A stretch of DNA of 64,000 nucleotides from Haloterrigena salina JCM 13891 (GCF_000337495.1 NZ_AOIS01000028.1:34980-98979); one strand, 5' to 3'. Counted from the first letter of the stretch, positions 27,534 through 36,664 are shown. Translations and numbers: made by a program. Notes: generated by a model from the letters alone, not told the origin.

Positions 27534-27598
27534 CGGCGCGCCAGTCGCGGCCGCGATAAATGACACACCTTTAACTCTATCCGGACGAAGAATCAATC

Positions 27599-28384
27599 AT
27601 GAACCCCGCTGACGTCCCCGCGATCGAGACCGACGGGTTAACCAAACGATACGGGGAGACGACCGCCGTCTCCGACCTGACGATGGACGTCGACCGCGGG
27701 ACGGTCTACGGCTTTCTCGGCCCGAACGGGGCCGGGAAGACCACGACGATGCGGATGCTGACGACGCTCACCAGACCGACGTCGGGGACGGCCCGCGTCG
27801 CCGGCCAGCCGATCACCGATCGCAACGCCGTTACGCCCCACATCGGCTACCTCCCCGAGGAGCCGCCGATCTACGACGAACTCACCGGCCGCGAGCAACT
27901 CGAGTACGCCGCCGGACTCCGCGATCTGCCGGAAGCCGAGTCGTCCGAGCGGATCGAGTCGATGCTCGAGCGGTTCGACCTGCGCGAGGACGCCGGTCGG
28001 CGGATCGAGGGCTACTCGAAGGGGATGCGCCAGAAGGTCGGCGTCATTCAGGCCGTGTTGCACCAACCGGCCGTCGCCTTCCTCGACGAACCGACCAGCG
28101 GACTCGATCCCCGCGCGGCCCGGACGATGCGGGAGACGATCGCCGATCTGGCCGACCAGGAGATGACGATCTTCCTCTCGACGCACATCCTCCCCGTCGT
28201 CGACGAACTGGCCGACGAGATCGGCGTCCTCCACAAGGGCAAACTGGTCGCACAGGGCGATCCTGAAGAGCTGAAATCCCGCGCGGAGACCGGCGAGGCC
28301 CGGAGTCTCGAGGAGGCGTTCCTCGAGGTGACCCAGGAGACGCCCGAGGCCGAGGAGCGGTCGGCGGAGCCGTCGCTCGAGTAG
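27599..28384 (+). CDS. ABC transporter ATP-binding protein (ABC-2 exporter type)
   Basis: 261-residue ATPase. Walker A is GPNGAGKTTTMRML near 42, the Q-loop lies in HIGYLPEEPPIYDELTGREQL, the signature is YSKGMRQKVGV, Walker B is VAFLDEPTSGLDP and the switch His is in LSTHILP. The C-terminus (LEEAFLEVTQETPE) is typical of CcmA/NosF-like exporters. The most likely partner is the permease encoded at 24510-26168. A multi-pass protein follows 73 bases downstream and is the alternative partner. Confidence 0.92.
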   Translation: MNPADVPAIETDGLTKRYGETTAVSDLTMDVDRGTVYGFLGPNGAGKTTTMRMLTTLTRPTSGTARVAGQPITDRNAVTPHIGYLPEEPPIYDELTGREQLEYAAGLRDLPEAESSERIESMLERFDLREDAGRRIEGYSKGMRQKVGVIQAVLHQPAVAFLDEPTSGLDPRAARTMRETIADLADQEMTIFLSTHILPVVDELADEIGVLHKGKLVAQGDPEELKSRAETGEARSLEEAFLEVTQETPEAEERSAEPSLE

Positions 28385-28457
28385 TCTCGTGCGAACGTTC
28401 CGGCCCCATCCATCAATACATTAATGGTTCCTCGAGTGGTATAATTACAGTGACACC

Positions 28458-29357
28458 ATGCACCCGATCCGCGCCCTCCACGCTCTCCGCGATGGTGTGA
28501 CCGACGACTCGCTGCGGGTCGCGATTCTCGTCGGCCTCGCGACGGTCCCGTTCACCGTCGCCCTCTCCTGGGATCCGATTGCGAACGAGATCATCGCCGG
28601 CGGCTCCGTTTCGGGTACGCCGCTCTTGCTAGCCGGATTGCTCGTCGGCTACTACTACAGCGATCGAGAAACGGAGAGTCGTCGCGCAGGTATCTGGACC
28701 GGTCTCGCCGCCTCGATCGCGGCGGTGCTAGTCTTCGGCGCTAATACGGTCGCGACGATCGTCTCCGAACCGTCGCAATGGGCTGTCGTCGCCGTGATCG
28801 GGACGCCGTTCGTCCTCGCTCTCGGCGTCGGATTCGTCGTTCTGTTCTCGATGTTCGCCGCGCAGTTTGCCGACTGGGTGACGACGAGACTCCGGCGAGC
28901 GCACCGAGCCCCGGACGTATCCGACGACGGCGGGTCGCCCGTCCCCGATCCGAAGTGGCGGAAGATCCTCGCCGCGTACGTTCTCGTCGCACCGCCCGTA
29001 GTGGGCTCCGTTCTCCTCGAGGTTCCCGCCGGCGGTGTCGGATTCGCCCTCACGGTGCTCGGGCTTCTGGTTCTGGTTCCCCTGTCGGTAGTCGCTCTCG
29101 GTGCGCTTTTCGCCGATGCGACCGCTCCCCGTCGTTCGAGAGTGGAATGGGTGCCGAACGCGCTGGCGTACGTCGGCGCGCCGATCGGAACGTACGCGCT
29201 CGTCTACGCGGTGGCGGCGCTCCGCGGATCGGGTCATCCCGACGGCTACGCCATCTACGCGTTCATCGGCGTCCTCTGGATCGCGGCCGTCGTCTACCTC
29301 TTCAATCGACGCCGGTACTTCGACGGCGGCGGCTCGGCGGTCCGCCAACTGGGATGA
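28458..29357 (+). CDS. Multi-pass membrane protein (DUF5518-like N-terminal half)
   Basis: 299-residue integral membrane protein with about eight helices. The N-terminal 130 residues (small helices with Gly-rich turns, LLLAGLLVGYYYSDRETESRRAG) resemble what I recall of DUF5518. The second half adds four helices after a cytoplasmic loop at about 150-175. It lies 73 bases after the ABC ATPase gene on the same strand. AT-rich patches at 28412-28447 could give it its own promoter. Function unknown. Confidence 0.65.
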   Translation: MHPIRALHALRDGVTDDSLRVAILVGLATVPFTVALSWDPIANEIIAGGSVSGTPLLLAGLLVGYYYSDRETESRRAGIWTGLAASIAAVLVFGANTVATIVSEPSQWAVVAVIGTPFVLALGVGFVVLFSMFAAQFADWVTTRLRRAHRAPDVSDDGGSPVPDPKWRKILAAYVLVAPPVVGSVLLEVPAGGVGFALTVLGLLVLVPLSVVALGALFADATAPRRSRVEWVPNALAYVGAPIGTYALVYAVAALRGSGHPDGYAIYAFIGVLWIAAVVYLFNRRRYFDGGGSAVRQLG

Positions 29358-29450
29358 ACCGGGAGCGGTCGACGCCGTTTCGGTGGTCCAAGCGGCGACT
29401 GCTGCGGTAACGGCGGCGATGACGCTGCGATGACGACGTGACCGTCGGAG

Positions 29451-29822
29451 TTAGGGGTCGAAGACGTCCCGTTGAAGTCCCTCGCGAACGGGCTCGTGTT
29501 CCTCGTCCGTCGGCGGCGGCGCCGTAACTAACAGCGCCTCGAGTCGGTCCTCGTCGGCAGCGCGTACGCCGCGGGCGACGTCGGCCGGAACGACGACGAC
29601 GTCGCCCGGTTCGACGTCGTGTTCGGCGTCGCCCTCGCGGACGACTCCGCGTCCGGACCGGACGCAGATCGCCACGTCGCTACCCGGCGCGTGGACCGGA
29701 ATGAACTGTCCCGGCTCGAAGTAGCCGAGGACGACCTTCATCCGATCGCTCCGGAAGACCGGCACGGTGCTGAATCGCTCCTCCTCGTACGTCCGTTCGG
29801 TGTCGAAGTCCGTTGCTGGCAT
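29451..29822 (-). CDS. Cupin-domain protein
   Basis: 123-residue single-domain cupin. The two cupin motifs are GYFEPGQFIPVHAPGSDVAICVRSG and EPGDVVVVPADVARG. The usual metal ligands are reduced: motif 1 keeps one His (PVHAPG), and motif 2 lacks the His found in metal-dependent cupins, so it may bind ligand without metal. No signal peptide. It is divergent from the EEP-hydrolase gene across a 311-base region with two perfect hairpins. Confidence 0.82.
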   Translation of the reverse strand: MPATDFDTERTYEEERFSTVPVFRSDRMKVVLGYFEPGQFIPVHAPGSDVAICVRSGRGVVREGDAEHDVEPGDVVVVPADVARGVRAADEDRLEALLVTAPPPTDEEHEPVREGLQRDVFDP

Positions 29823-29967
29823 CGGTGATTGTCCTCCGGCGGCTCCCGAAATTACGCGTACGGAAGCGTAAACAGGCTGAACGGGTCGCCTTTCTCCCGA
29901 ACGTGTTAGCCCGTCGCGATCGGAAGGGAACGTTCGATCGATCGTCGGTCGTCTCGTCCGGATGAAC

Positions 29968-29990
29968 GCGGATGCGAAGTTCGCATCCGC
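29968..29990. repeat. Perfect inverted repeat, 10-bp arms, 3-base loop
   Basis: GCGGATGCGA (29968-29977), loop AGT, TCGCATCCGC (29981-29990). No T-run follows and it lies upstream of both flanking genes, so it is not an obvious terminator. Confidence 0.8.
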
Positions 29991-30001
29991 TGGCGTCTCC
30001 G

Positions 30002-30034
30002 CCGCGAGAGAACCGGCGCAACGATCTCTCGCGG
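30002..30034. repeat. Perfect inverted repeat, 10-bp arms, 13-base spacer
   Basis: CCGCGAGAGA (30002-30011) and TCTCTCGCGG (30025-30034). It lies 12 bases after the preceding hairpin and about 25 bases before the AT-rich promoter block. Confidence 0.8.
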
Positions 30035-30133
30035 TCAGCTATTCCAGTAACGTACCCATACAGAAACAAATTTTAGTAGATATAGATAAAATATTAAATG
30101 TAAAACGGTCGTCGGATGACCAGTCGTTGACGC

Positions 30134-31225
30134 ATGACTGACAGCGCGGATCTTCCGACGTTTCGACGGCGAACGGCACTGAAAGCCGGCGCGACCGGCC
30201 TCGGCGGCGCACTGCTCGGCGCGGCGGGCGCTTCGAAACCCGTTCGGGCGGCGTCCGAGTCCTATCGATTCCTCTGGGTGAACGCGTGGCTCACCGACGG
30301 CATGGAGGGCGTCGCGGGTCTCCCCTTTAACGTCGCGGCGAAACCGCAGTACCAGGAGCGGGCGAGCGAACTCGGCAGGCGACTCGGCGCGGAGGGCTAC
30401 GACGTCGTCGGACTTTGCGAAGTGTTCAACGACGAGCAGGAGACGGTCGAAGCCGAGTACGTCGACGGTGCCGGCACCGGGACGGCGATCCCGGGTCCCG
30501 GACCTGACGGCGGCGAGAAGGGTGCGGGACTGCTGGATCTGGTCGCGGGCGTCACCGTGACCGACCACGCAACGCTCGAGTACGACGCCGAACCGAGCGA
30601 CCATCTGACCTACGTCGACGCCCACGTCGGAAAGGGGGCGAACTACGTCGAACTCGATCTCGGCCCCGGAAAGGTCGATCTGTTTACGACGCATCTGGTG
30701 TCCGGCTCGCTCCTGCCGTGGACCGACGGCGGCGACGAGGACATCCCGGCGCTCCGAGGCCAGCAACTCGAGGAACTGGGCGCGTTCGTCGCCGAGCAGA
30801 CAAGTCCGGAGAACGTGACCCTCGTCGCGGGCGATTTCAATATCGCGCCGGACGGCGCGGCGGCCGACGCCCTCGAGTCGTTCGCGTCGACCGCCGGGCT
30901 GTCCGACGCGTGGCTCGACCACGGGCGCGGACCGGGCGGCACGAACGACGACGCGATCATCGACGGCTGCGCCTTCGACCCGAGCGGTGCGCCGCCGGCG
31001 TACTGCCCCAGCGACGACGCTGGCGAGCGAATCGACTACGTCTTCCTCGAGGAGCCGACGGCCGACCACGAGCTGGACCTGCGCGTCGACGCACTCGAGC
31101 GCCGCGTGTTCTGGCGGGAACTCGCGCCGCCGGAGCAGTTTTACGCGGACGATAACGGCGAGGTGCCGAACTACCTGACCGATCACGTCGGGCTGGACCT
31201 GTCGCTGACGGCGACGAACGCGTGA
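30134..31225 (+). CDS. Exported endonuclease/exonuclease/phosphatase-fold hydrolase
   Basis: 363-residue EEP/DNase I-fold enzyme. FRRRTALKAGATGLGGALLGAAGA is a twin-arginine signal shortened here to its RRTALK core, with no lipobox, so it is exported. Active-site positions are visible: Asn in LWVNAWL, Glu in VGLCEVFN, GDFNIAPDG near 236, RIDYVFLEE near 300 and TDHVGL at the C-terminus. The overall spacing resembles bacterial sphingomyelinase C/nuclease-like secreted phosphodiesterases. Substrate may be a nucleic acid or a phosphodiester in the medium; sequence does not decide. Confidence 0.85.
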   Translation: MTDSADLPTFRRRTALKAGATGLGGALLGAAGASKPVRAASESYRFLWVNAWLTDGMEGVAGLPFNVAAKPQYQERASELGRRLGAEGYDVVGLCEVFNDEQETVEAEYVDGAGTGTAIPGPGPDGGEKGAGLLDLVAGVTVTDHATLEYDAEPSDHLTYVDAHVGKGANYVELDLGPGKVDLFTTHLVSGSLLPWTDGGDEDIPALRGQQLEELGAFVAEQTSPENVTLVAGDFNIAPDGAAADALESFASTAGLSDAWLDHGRGPGGTNDDAIIDGCAFDPSGAPPAYCPSDDAGERIDYVFLEEPTADHELDLRVDALERRVFWRELAPPEQFYADDNGEVPNYLTDHVGLDLSLTATNA

Positions 31226-31338
31226 GGCGCTGCCCGGTCCGCTCGGTCGCGAGATCCGACCGCGATCCGACCGAGACGCGACCGCGATTCGAGAGCGGAG
31301 TCCGACATTCCTAAGCGCGCGGACTCTGTGGTTCGGGT

Positions 31339-33933
31339 ATGGAGTATTACGAGGCGGCGGATTTCTTATTCGATCTGCGGCGCTTTCGCCCCAAACCCGG
31401 GACGGAGTCGACGGCGCGGCTGCTCGCCCACCTCGGCGACCCCCACGACGGGGTCGCGTTCGTGCAGATCGCCGGCTCCAACGGCAAGGGGAGCACGGCA
31501 CGGATGGTCGAGCGAAGCCTCCGGGAAGCCGGACTCTCGGTCGGCCTCTACACCTCGCCCCACCTCGAGGACTTACGCGAGCGGATCCGCGTCGACGGCC
31601 GGAAGATCCCCCGCTCGGCGGTCGGCGAGTTCGTCGAGGCGACCCGCGAGTACATCACCGATCGGGGCGCCGACGGCGAGTCGCCGACGTTCTTCGAGAC
31701 GATGACCGCCATGGCCGTCTGGCAGTTCGGCCGCGAGGACGTCGACGTCGCCGTCCTCGAGGTCGGCATCGGCGGCAAGTACGACGCCACGAGCGTCGTC
31801 GACCCCGTCGCGAGCGCGGTCACGAGCGTCACGTTAGAGCACACGGGCATCCTCGGCGACACGGTCGGCGAGATCGCCCGCGACAAGGCCCACGTCGCGC
31901 CCGCCGACGCCCCGCTGGTGACCGGTACCACCGGCGACGCCCTCGAGGGGGTCCGCGAGGTCGCGGGCGACGTGATCACCGTCGGGGCCGCGGACGCCGA
32001 CCGCGACGACGAGCCCGACGTTCGCGTCGCGTACGGCGGCCGGGTGAACCACACCGAAGCCGCCGTCACCGTCGAGCGCGGCGACTGGAACCTCGAGACG
32101 CGGCTCTCGCTGCTGGGGGCCCACCAGGCCGAAAACGCGGGGATCGCCGCCGTCCTGGCCCGGCAGGTCGCCGACGTCTCGGACGACGATCTCGCGCGCG
32201 GGCTGCGAAGCGCCCACTGGCCCGGTCGGTTCGAGGTGATGGACACCGAGCCGCTGGTCGTCTTAGACGGCGCACACAACCCCGGCGCCTGCGAGACGCT
32301 CGCGACGACGCTCGGCACCTACGACTACGACGACCTCTACCTCGTCTTCGGGGCGATGCACGACAAGGACCACCGCGAGATGGCCGCGACGCTGCCGACG
32401 CCCGACGCGGTCGTCGCGACCGAGCCGTCCCTCGACCGCGCCGAGGACCGCGACCTCCTCGCGAACGTGTTCGAAGATGCCGGCGTCGCCGACGTCCGAA
32501 CGTCGGCCGCCGTCCAGGACGCCCTCGAGACCGCCCTTCGGGAGGCCGACGCCGACGACTGCGTGCTCGTGACGGGCTCGCTGTTCGCCGTCGCCGAGGC
32601 CCGATCGCGCTGGACGAACGCCGGCGTACCGAAGCGGATTCGCGACCGCGAGGACGCCCGGGAAACGCTCGCGACGGCGAACGTTCCCGCCGCGAGCGAT
32701 CCGGAGCTCCAAGGCGACGCCGTCCACCGCGTCGTCTCGCTCTCGCTGGGCTACCGGCAGGCCACGGCCGTCGAACGGGAACTGCTGCGACTCGGCGGCG
32801 AGTGCGCCCTCTCGGGGTTGCAACGCGACGAGGAGTCGGTCGACGCCGTCCTGATGGGCACCGTCACCCAGTTCGAACGCCTCGTCGAGCGCCTCGAGTC
32901 CGACCCCGGACCGACGGCGGGTTCGGACGCCGACGCGACCGCCCACGGCTTGCTCGAGGTCGCCCGGGAGCTTCGGGAGAGCCTCGAGATCGAACCGGCG
33001 GCGGACTCGAGTCCACAGGGGCCGGCCGGAGAGCCCTCGAGTCCACGGGAGTCGACTGCGGCGGTCCCGAGCGGCCAGACCGCGACCGCCGGTTCCGACG
33101 CCGCCGACTCGAGCTATCCCTGGGACGACCGCACCGCCGTCATGGGCATCCTGAACGTCACGCCCGACAGCTTCCACGACGGCGGCGAGTACGACGCCCT
33201 CGAGGACGCCGTCGCCCGCGCCGAACGGATGATCGAGAACGGCGTCGACGTGATCGACGTCGGCGGCGAGTCGACCCGGCCCGGCGCCGACCCGGTTCCG
33301 ATCGAGCAGGAGATCGACCGCGTCGTGCCCGTCGTCGAGGAGATCGCCGATCTCGACTCCCTCGTCTCGATCGACACCCGAAAAGCCGCCGTCGCCGAGG
33401 CCGCCCTCGAGGCCGGCGCCGACATCATCAACGACGTCTCGGGGCTCGAGGATCCCGAGATGCGCTTCGTCGTCGCCGACCACGACGCGATGCTGGTGTT
33501 GATGCACAGCATCGACGCGCCGGTCGTGCCGGGCCGCGAGGTCGAGTACGACGACGTCGTCGAAGACGTGATCGACCGCCTCTCCGAGCGGATTCTGCTC
33601 GCGGAGAAGGCCGGCATCGACCGCGAGGATATCATCGTCGATCCGGGGATCGGCTTCGGCAAGTCGGCTCGCGAGGCCTTCGAGATCCTCGATCGCACCG
33701 ACGAGTTCCGGGCGCTGGGCTGTGCGATCCTGATCGGACACTCCCACAAGTCGATGTTCGAACATGTCGGCCGCGAGGCCGGCGAGCGCGGCCCGTCGAC
33801 CGTCGCGGCGAGCGCGATCGCGGCCGATCGCGGCGCCGATATCGTCCGGGTCCACGACGTCCCCGAGAACGTCGCCGCGGTCCGGACGGCGCTCGCGGCA
33901 CGGAATCCGGAACGGTTCGACTGGAGCGGCTGA
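31339..33933 (+). CDS. folCP: Fused folylpolyglutamate/dihydrofolate synthase and dihydropteroate synthase
   Basis: Bifunctional folate enzyme of 864 residues. Residues 1 to about 430 are FolC: IAGSNGKGSTARMVERSL is the P-loop, LYTSPHLEDLRERIR the omega region and VVLDGAHNPGACETL the Mur-ligase-like C-domain. Residues about 595-864 are FolP: AVMGILNVTPDSFHDGG, DVIDVGGESTRPGADPV, SIDTRK, IINDVSG and ILIGHSHKS in the right order. FolC adds glutamate to (dihydro)pteroate/folate, FolP joins pterin and p-aminobenzoate. The fusion is known in haloarchaea. About 160 residues between the halves hold an extra domain (RDREDARETLATANVP...SLGYRQATAVERELLRL) plus an acidic disordered linker at about 540-590. 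Confidence 0.96.
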   Translation: MEYYEAADFLFDLRRFRPKPGTESTARLLAHLGDPHDGVAFVQIAGSNGKGSTARMVERSLREAGLSVGLYTSPHLEDLRERIRVDGRKIPRSAVGEFVEATREYITDRGADGESPTFFETMTAMAVWQFGREDVDVAVLEVGIGGKYDATSVVDPVASAVTSVTLEHTGILGDTVGEIARDKAHVAPADAPLVTGTTGDALEGVREVAGDVITVGAADADRDDEPDVRVAYGGRVNHTEAAVTVERGDWNLETRLSLLGAHQAENAGIAAVLARQVADVSDDDLARGLRSAHWPGRFEVMDTEPLVVLDGAHNPGACETLATTLGTYDYDDLYLVFGAMHDKDHREMAATLPTPDAVVATEPSLDRAEDRDLLANVFEDAGVADVRTSAAVQDALETALREADADDCVLVTGSLFAVAEARSRWTNAGVPKRIRDREDARETLATANVPAASDPELQGDAVHRVVSLSLGYRQATAVERELLRLGGECALSGLQRDEESVDAVLMGTVTQFERLVERLESDPGPTAGSDADATAHGLLEVARELRESLEIEPAADSSPQGPAGEPSSPRESTAAVPSGQTATAGSDAADSSYPWDDRTAVMGILNVTPDSFHDGGEYDALEDAVARAERMIENGVDVIDVGGESTRPGADPVPIEQEIDRVVPVVEEIADLDSLVSIDTRKAAVAEAALEAGADIINDVSGLEDPEMRFVVADHDAMLVLMHSIDAPVVPGREVEYDDVVEDVIDRLSERILLAEKAGIDREDIIVDPGIGFGKSAREAFEILDRTDEFRALGCAILIGHSHKSMFEHVGREAGERGPSTVAASAIAADRGADIVRVHDVPENVAAVRTALAARNPERFDWSG

Positions 33934-34021
33934 TCGACGTTCAGCTTCAGTTGCCGGTCCAAGCTTCAACCGTCCGGGGGGTGTAGCCACCACGAGCGCA
34001 GCGTGCGCGGAGGTTCATCCA

Positions 34022-34795
34022 ATGTCCGAGGAACACGATCACGATCTGTCGACGGAGCTCCCGACGGAAGCGACCGAGAAACTCGACGAGTACGACGTAG
34101 ACGATCCGATAGGCGCGGTGCTGTCGATCGTCGGTGGCGATCTCAAAGCCGCGGTGCCGTTGCTGGGTGGCGGCGTGGTGCTCCTCTCGGCGCTCAAATC
34201 GCTCGGCAAGGGCCAACTCCGAGCGATCCCGAAAGCCGCCGTCGCCGCCGGCCTGTTCAGCTACGGGCTGCGGAACCGCGGCGGGGACGAGGCGGAGACG
34301 TTCCAGCCGACCTTAGCCGATATCGAGGGCGGGACCGAGGGGAAAGACGTCTCCGACGCGGCCCACGCGGCCGCCGAGCGCCCCGATTCCGGACAGGAAT
34401 CCGAGATCGACGCCAGCGGAGACGTCCACGAGTCGGCACAGCTCGGCGACGAGGGCGAGACGGGATCGCGGATCGAGTTCAGCGACGAGACGGACGAGGA
34501 AGAGACGCGTACCAAACCGGACCACGTGGGTGACGAGGAGGATCCGCGCCGGGACACCGGCGACGACGACGAGACGGTCGAGGTCGACGTCTCCGATACG
34601 GCCATGGCCGAGGAGACCAGCGAGGCGACGGGTCCCGATCCCGAACAGGCCCAGCCCTCCCAGACCGACGCGATCGAACCCGAAGAGACGCCCGAGGAGG
34701 ACGCCTCGGACATGAAGGTCGAACCGGATGAGGACGCCGACAGCACCGACGACGAGGACGAGGCAACCGAGGACGGCGACGACGAGGACCAGTAA
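34022..34795 (+). CDS. Acidic single-pass or hairpin membrane protein
   Basis: 257-residue protein starting MSEEHDHDLSTELPTEATEK at ATG 34022. The open frame continues upstream, but a GGAGG ribosome site lies about nine bases before this ATG. Residues about 40-85 hold a hydrophobic stretch (AAVPLLGGGVVLLSALKSLGKGQ, then AVAAGLFSYGLRN) that may form one or two membrane helices. The remaining 170 residues are almost entirely Asp, Glu, Thr and Ser and must be disordered. No family recognised. It follows folCP by 88 bases. Confidence 0.7.
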   Translation: MSEEHDHDLSTELPTEATEKLDEYDVDDPIGAVLSIVGGDLKAAVPLLGGGVVLLSALKSLGKGQLRAIPKAAVAAGLFSYGLRNRGGDEAETFQPTLADIEGGTEGKDVSDAAHAAAERPDSGQESEIDASGDVHESAQLGDEGETGSRIEFSDETDEEETRTKPDHVGDEEDPRRDTGDDDETVEVDVSDTAMAEETSEATGPDPEQAQPSQTDAIEPEETPEEDASDMKVEPDEDADSTDDEDEATEDGDDEDQ

Positions 34796-34883
34796 CTCGA
34801 GTCGAATCCACACCGTTCGCGGACCGTCCGTGCGGACGCGGAGACCGTTCTGTTCGGAAGCGGACTCCTTTTCGAGCCGTCGA

Positions 34884-35144
34884 CTACGAGCGACGGCGCT
34901 CCCGTGGCGGTTCCCCGCTCGTCGACTGCCGCGCCGATTGCCATCCCGAGAGCAAGACGGCCGGAAGCGCGATCGCCGCGACCGCGAGGAGTACGCCGCC
35001 GACGACCGCCCAGTTCGTGATGCGACTCGGGTCGAATCGCGGGATCGCAGTGACTCTGAGGATGACGACCGCTGCGATGGGGACGACGACGAATGCGAGT
35101 AGCAACGCGGCGTACTCGAGGCGTCGGTCCCACTGCGTGTCCAT
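34884..35144 (-). CDS. Small two-helix membrane protein
   Basis: 86 residues from ATG 35144 (MDTQWDRRLEYAALLLAF). The longer frame to 35267 begins with non-helical sequence and crosses the promoter of the divergent reductase, so I reject it. Two hydrophobic helices (about 11-30 and 42-63) and a basic tail (PPRERRRS). Family not recognised. Confidence 0.55.
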   Translation of the reverse strand: MDTQWDRRLEYAALLLAFVVVPIAAVVILRVTAIPRFDPSRITNWAVVGGVLLAVAAIALPAVLLSGWQSARQSTSGEPPRERRRS

Positions 35145-35268
35145 ACCGTGGATTGTCAGTCGACTCCCATGAGTCGTTTGGATCAGGAGCGGCGGCGCGA
35201 TTGAATCGAGTCGACGGATTACGCAACCCCCATCATATTTCGGGAATAGGAAAGCGATATTCCGCATC

Positions 35269-35275
35269 CCATAAG
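35269..35275 (+). promoter_or_regulatory. Putative TATA box of the aldo/keto reductase gene at 35300
   Basis: CCATAAG is centred 28 bases before ATG 35300. This supports that start over the upstream in-frame start at 35093. Confidence 0.4.
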
Positions 35276-35299
35276 TTCCCTCGATACGAACGGACGACT

Positions 35300-36355
35300 A
35301 TGCAATACCAGGAACTCGGCGACTCCGGCGTCGAGGTCAGCGAAGTCGGCTTCGGCGCGTGGGTCGTCGGCACCGACTGGTGGGGCGACCGCTCGGAAGA
35401 CGACGCCCTCGAGATGATCCGGTACGCCGTCGAGCAGGGAATCACCTACTTCGACACCGGCGACGTCTACGGCCACGGTCGCAGCGAAGAACTGGTCGGC
35501 GAGGCCCTCTCGGAGTTCCGGGACGAGGTGACGATCGCCACCAAGGTCGGCTACGACTTCTACAACAATCCCCAGGCCGGCCACGGCGAACTGCCAAAGG
35601 AGATGGACCCCGAGTACCTCCGGGACGCCGTCGAGCAGAGTCTCGATCGGCTCGGCGTCGACTCCGTCGACGTCCTCCAACTGCACAACGCCGACGTCGA
35701 CGAGATCACGCCCGACGTGCTCGAACTCCTCGACGAACTCGAGGAGGAGGGACTGATCGACGCGACCGGCCTCGCGTTAGGGCCCTCGATCGGCTGGCTC
35801 GCGGAGGGCGACCTCGCCATCGAGGAGGAGTTCGACTCCGTCCAGTTAGTCTGGAACGTGCTCGAGCAGGAGGTCGGCAACCACTTCCTCGAGACGATCG
35901 AGGAGACGGGCTCGTCGACGAGCCTGATCCCCCGCGTCCCCCACTCCTCGGGGATCTTGAACGAGCAGGTCACGCCCGACACCGAACTCGGTGAGGGCGA
36001 CCACCGCGGCTTCCGTCCCGACGAGTGGTACGAGACCGGTTGGGAGAAACTCGAGAAGTTGCGGTTCTTAGAGCGCGACGGCGAGCGCACGATGGGCCAG
36101 GCGTCGATCGCGTGGCTGCTCTCCCACGAACCGGTCGCGACCGTCACGCCGACGTTCCGCACGAGAGACGACATCGACGAGTGGACCGCGGCGAGCGACG
36201 TTCCGAAACTCTCCGCGGAGGAACTGGCCCGCGTCGAGGAACTGTACGAGAACGACTTCGACATCGACCGCGACGACGGCATGGACTCGCTTCGCTCCTC
36301 CGTCGACGGTGCGGACATCGAGTCGGCCGGCCTCGACAAGCTGGCGGCTGACTGA
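35300..36355 (+). CDS. Aldo/keto reductase
   Basis: 351-residue NADPH-type oxidoreductase. MQYQELGDSGVEVSEVGFGAW is the standard N-terminus (shown here as its first residues), so the longer open frame upstream is not used. Tetrad: Asp and Tyr in YFDTGDVYGHGRSE, Lys in ATKVGYDFYNN, His in LQLHNAD. The family's cofactor patch is in the last 100 residues (VTPTFRTRDDIDEW). Substrate unknown. It is the second aldo/keto reductase of the window and is only distantly similar to the one at 12717. Confidence 0.9.
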   Translation: MQYQELGDSGVEVSEVGFGAWVVGTDWWGDRSEDDALEMIRYAVEQGITYFDTGDVYGHGRSEELVGEALSEFRDEVTIATKVGYDFYNNPQAGHGELPKEMDPEYLRDAVEQSLDRLGVDSVDVLQLHNADVDEITPDVLELLDELEEEGLIDATGLALGPSIGWLAEGDLAIEEEFDSVQLVWNVLEQEVGNHFLETIEETGSSTSLIPRVPHSSGILNEQVTPDTELGEGDHRGFRPDEWYETGWEKLEKLRFLERDGERTMGQASIAWLLSHEPVATVTPTFRTRDDIDEWTAASDVPKLSAEELARVEELYENDFDIDRDDGMDSLRSSVDGADIESAGLDKLAAD

Positions 36356-36394
36356 GCGCGTTTTCGGCCCTCGAGCGAAAAGTCGCGGGACGGA

Positions 36395-36664
36395 CTACTC
36401 CCGGTCGGTGTTCGTCAATCTGAACTCGAGTTCGAGGTGCCCTTCGGTCTTCACGTTGACCCCGCCGAGTTCGTCCGAGAGTTGCTCCCGCGCTCGAGAG
36501 CTCGGCTCGACGGTGACCGAGACGCTGTTACTGTTGGCGTTGTACGCGATGTTGCCGACCGTGACGTCGAACGCAAAGAGGTCGGGGACGTCCTCCCTGA
36601 GCCGGTCGCGGACGTCGTCGACCTCCGACCGCACGTCGGCCATCTCGTCGTTTAACGTCGACAT
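36395..36664 (-). CDS. Small coiled-coil hypothetical protein
   Basis: 89 residues from ATG 36664 (MSTLNDEMADVRSEVDDVRDRL). The first 30 residues form an acidic amphipathic helix, probably a coiled coil. The rest alternates hydrophobic and polar residues as in a beta sheet (VTVGNIAYNANSNSVSVTV). The extra 22 residues of the longer frame are AT-rich promoter sequence on the same strand. Function unknown. It lies 82 bases downstream of the small membrane-protein gene of the neighbouring operon. Confidence 0.6.
   Translation of the reverse strand: MSTLNDEMADVRSEVDDVRDRLREDVPDLFAFDVTVGNIAYNANSNSVSVTVEPSSRAREQLSDELGGVNVKTEGHLELEFRLTNTDRE

Larger units (their letters stand above)
29823..30133. other. 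Divergent intergenic region with two perfect hairpins and an AT-rich promoter
   Basis: A 311-base gap between divergent cupin and EEP-hydrolase genes. It holds two perfect 10-bp inverted repeats (29968-29990 and 30002-30034, listed separately) and an AT-rich block at 30060-30105 (core gataaaatattaaatg at 30085-30100), 34-49 bases before ATG 30134. No gene is evident. Confidence 0.5.

Noticed and set aside
30035..31501. 488-residue minus-strand open frame over the EEP hydrolase gene
   Set aside because: It spans the divergent promoter, and the sense frame has Tat and catalytic motifs.
32263..33993. 576-residue open frame antisense to folCP
   Set aside because: The sense strand encodes the complete FolC/FolP motifs; this frame has none.
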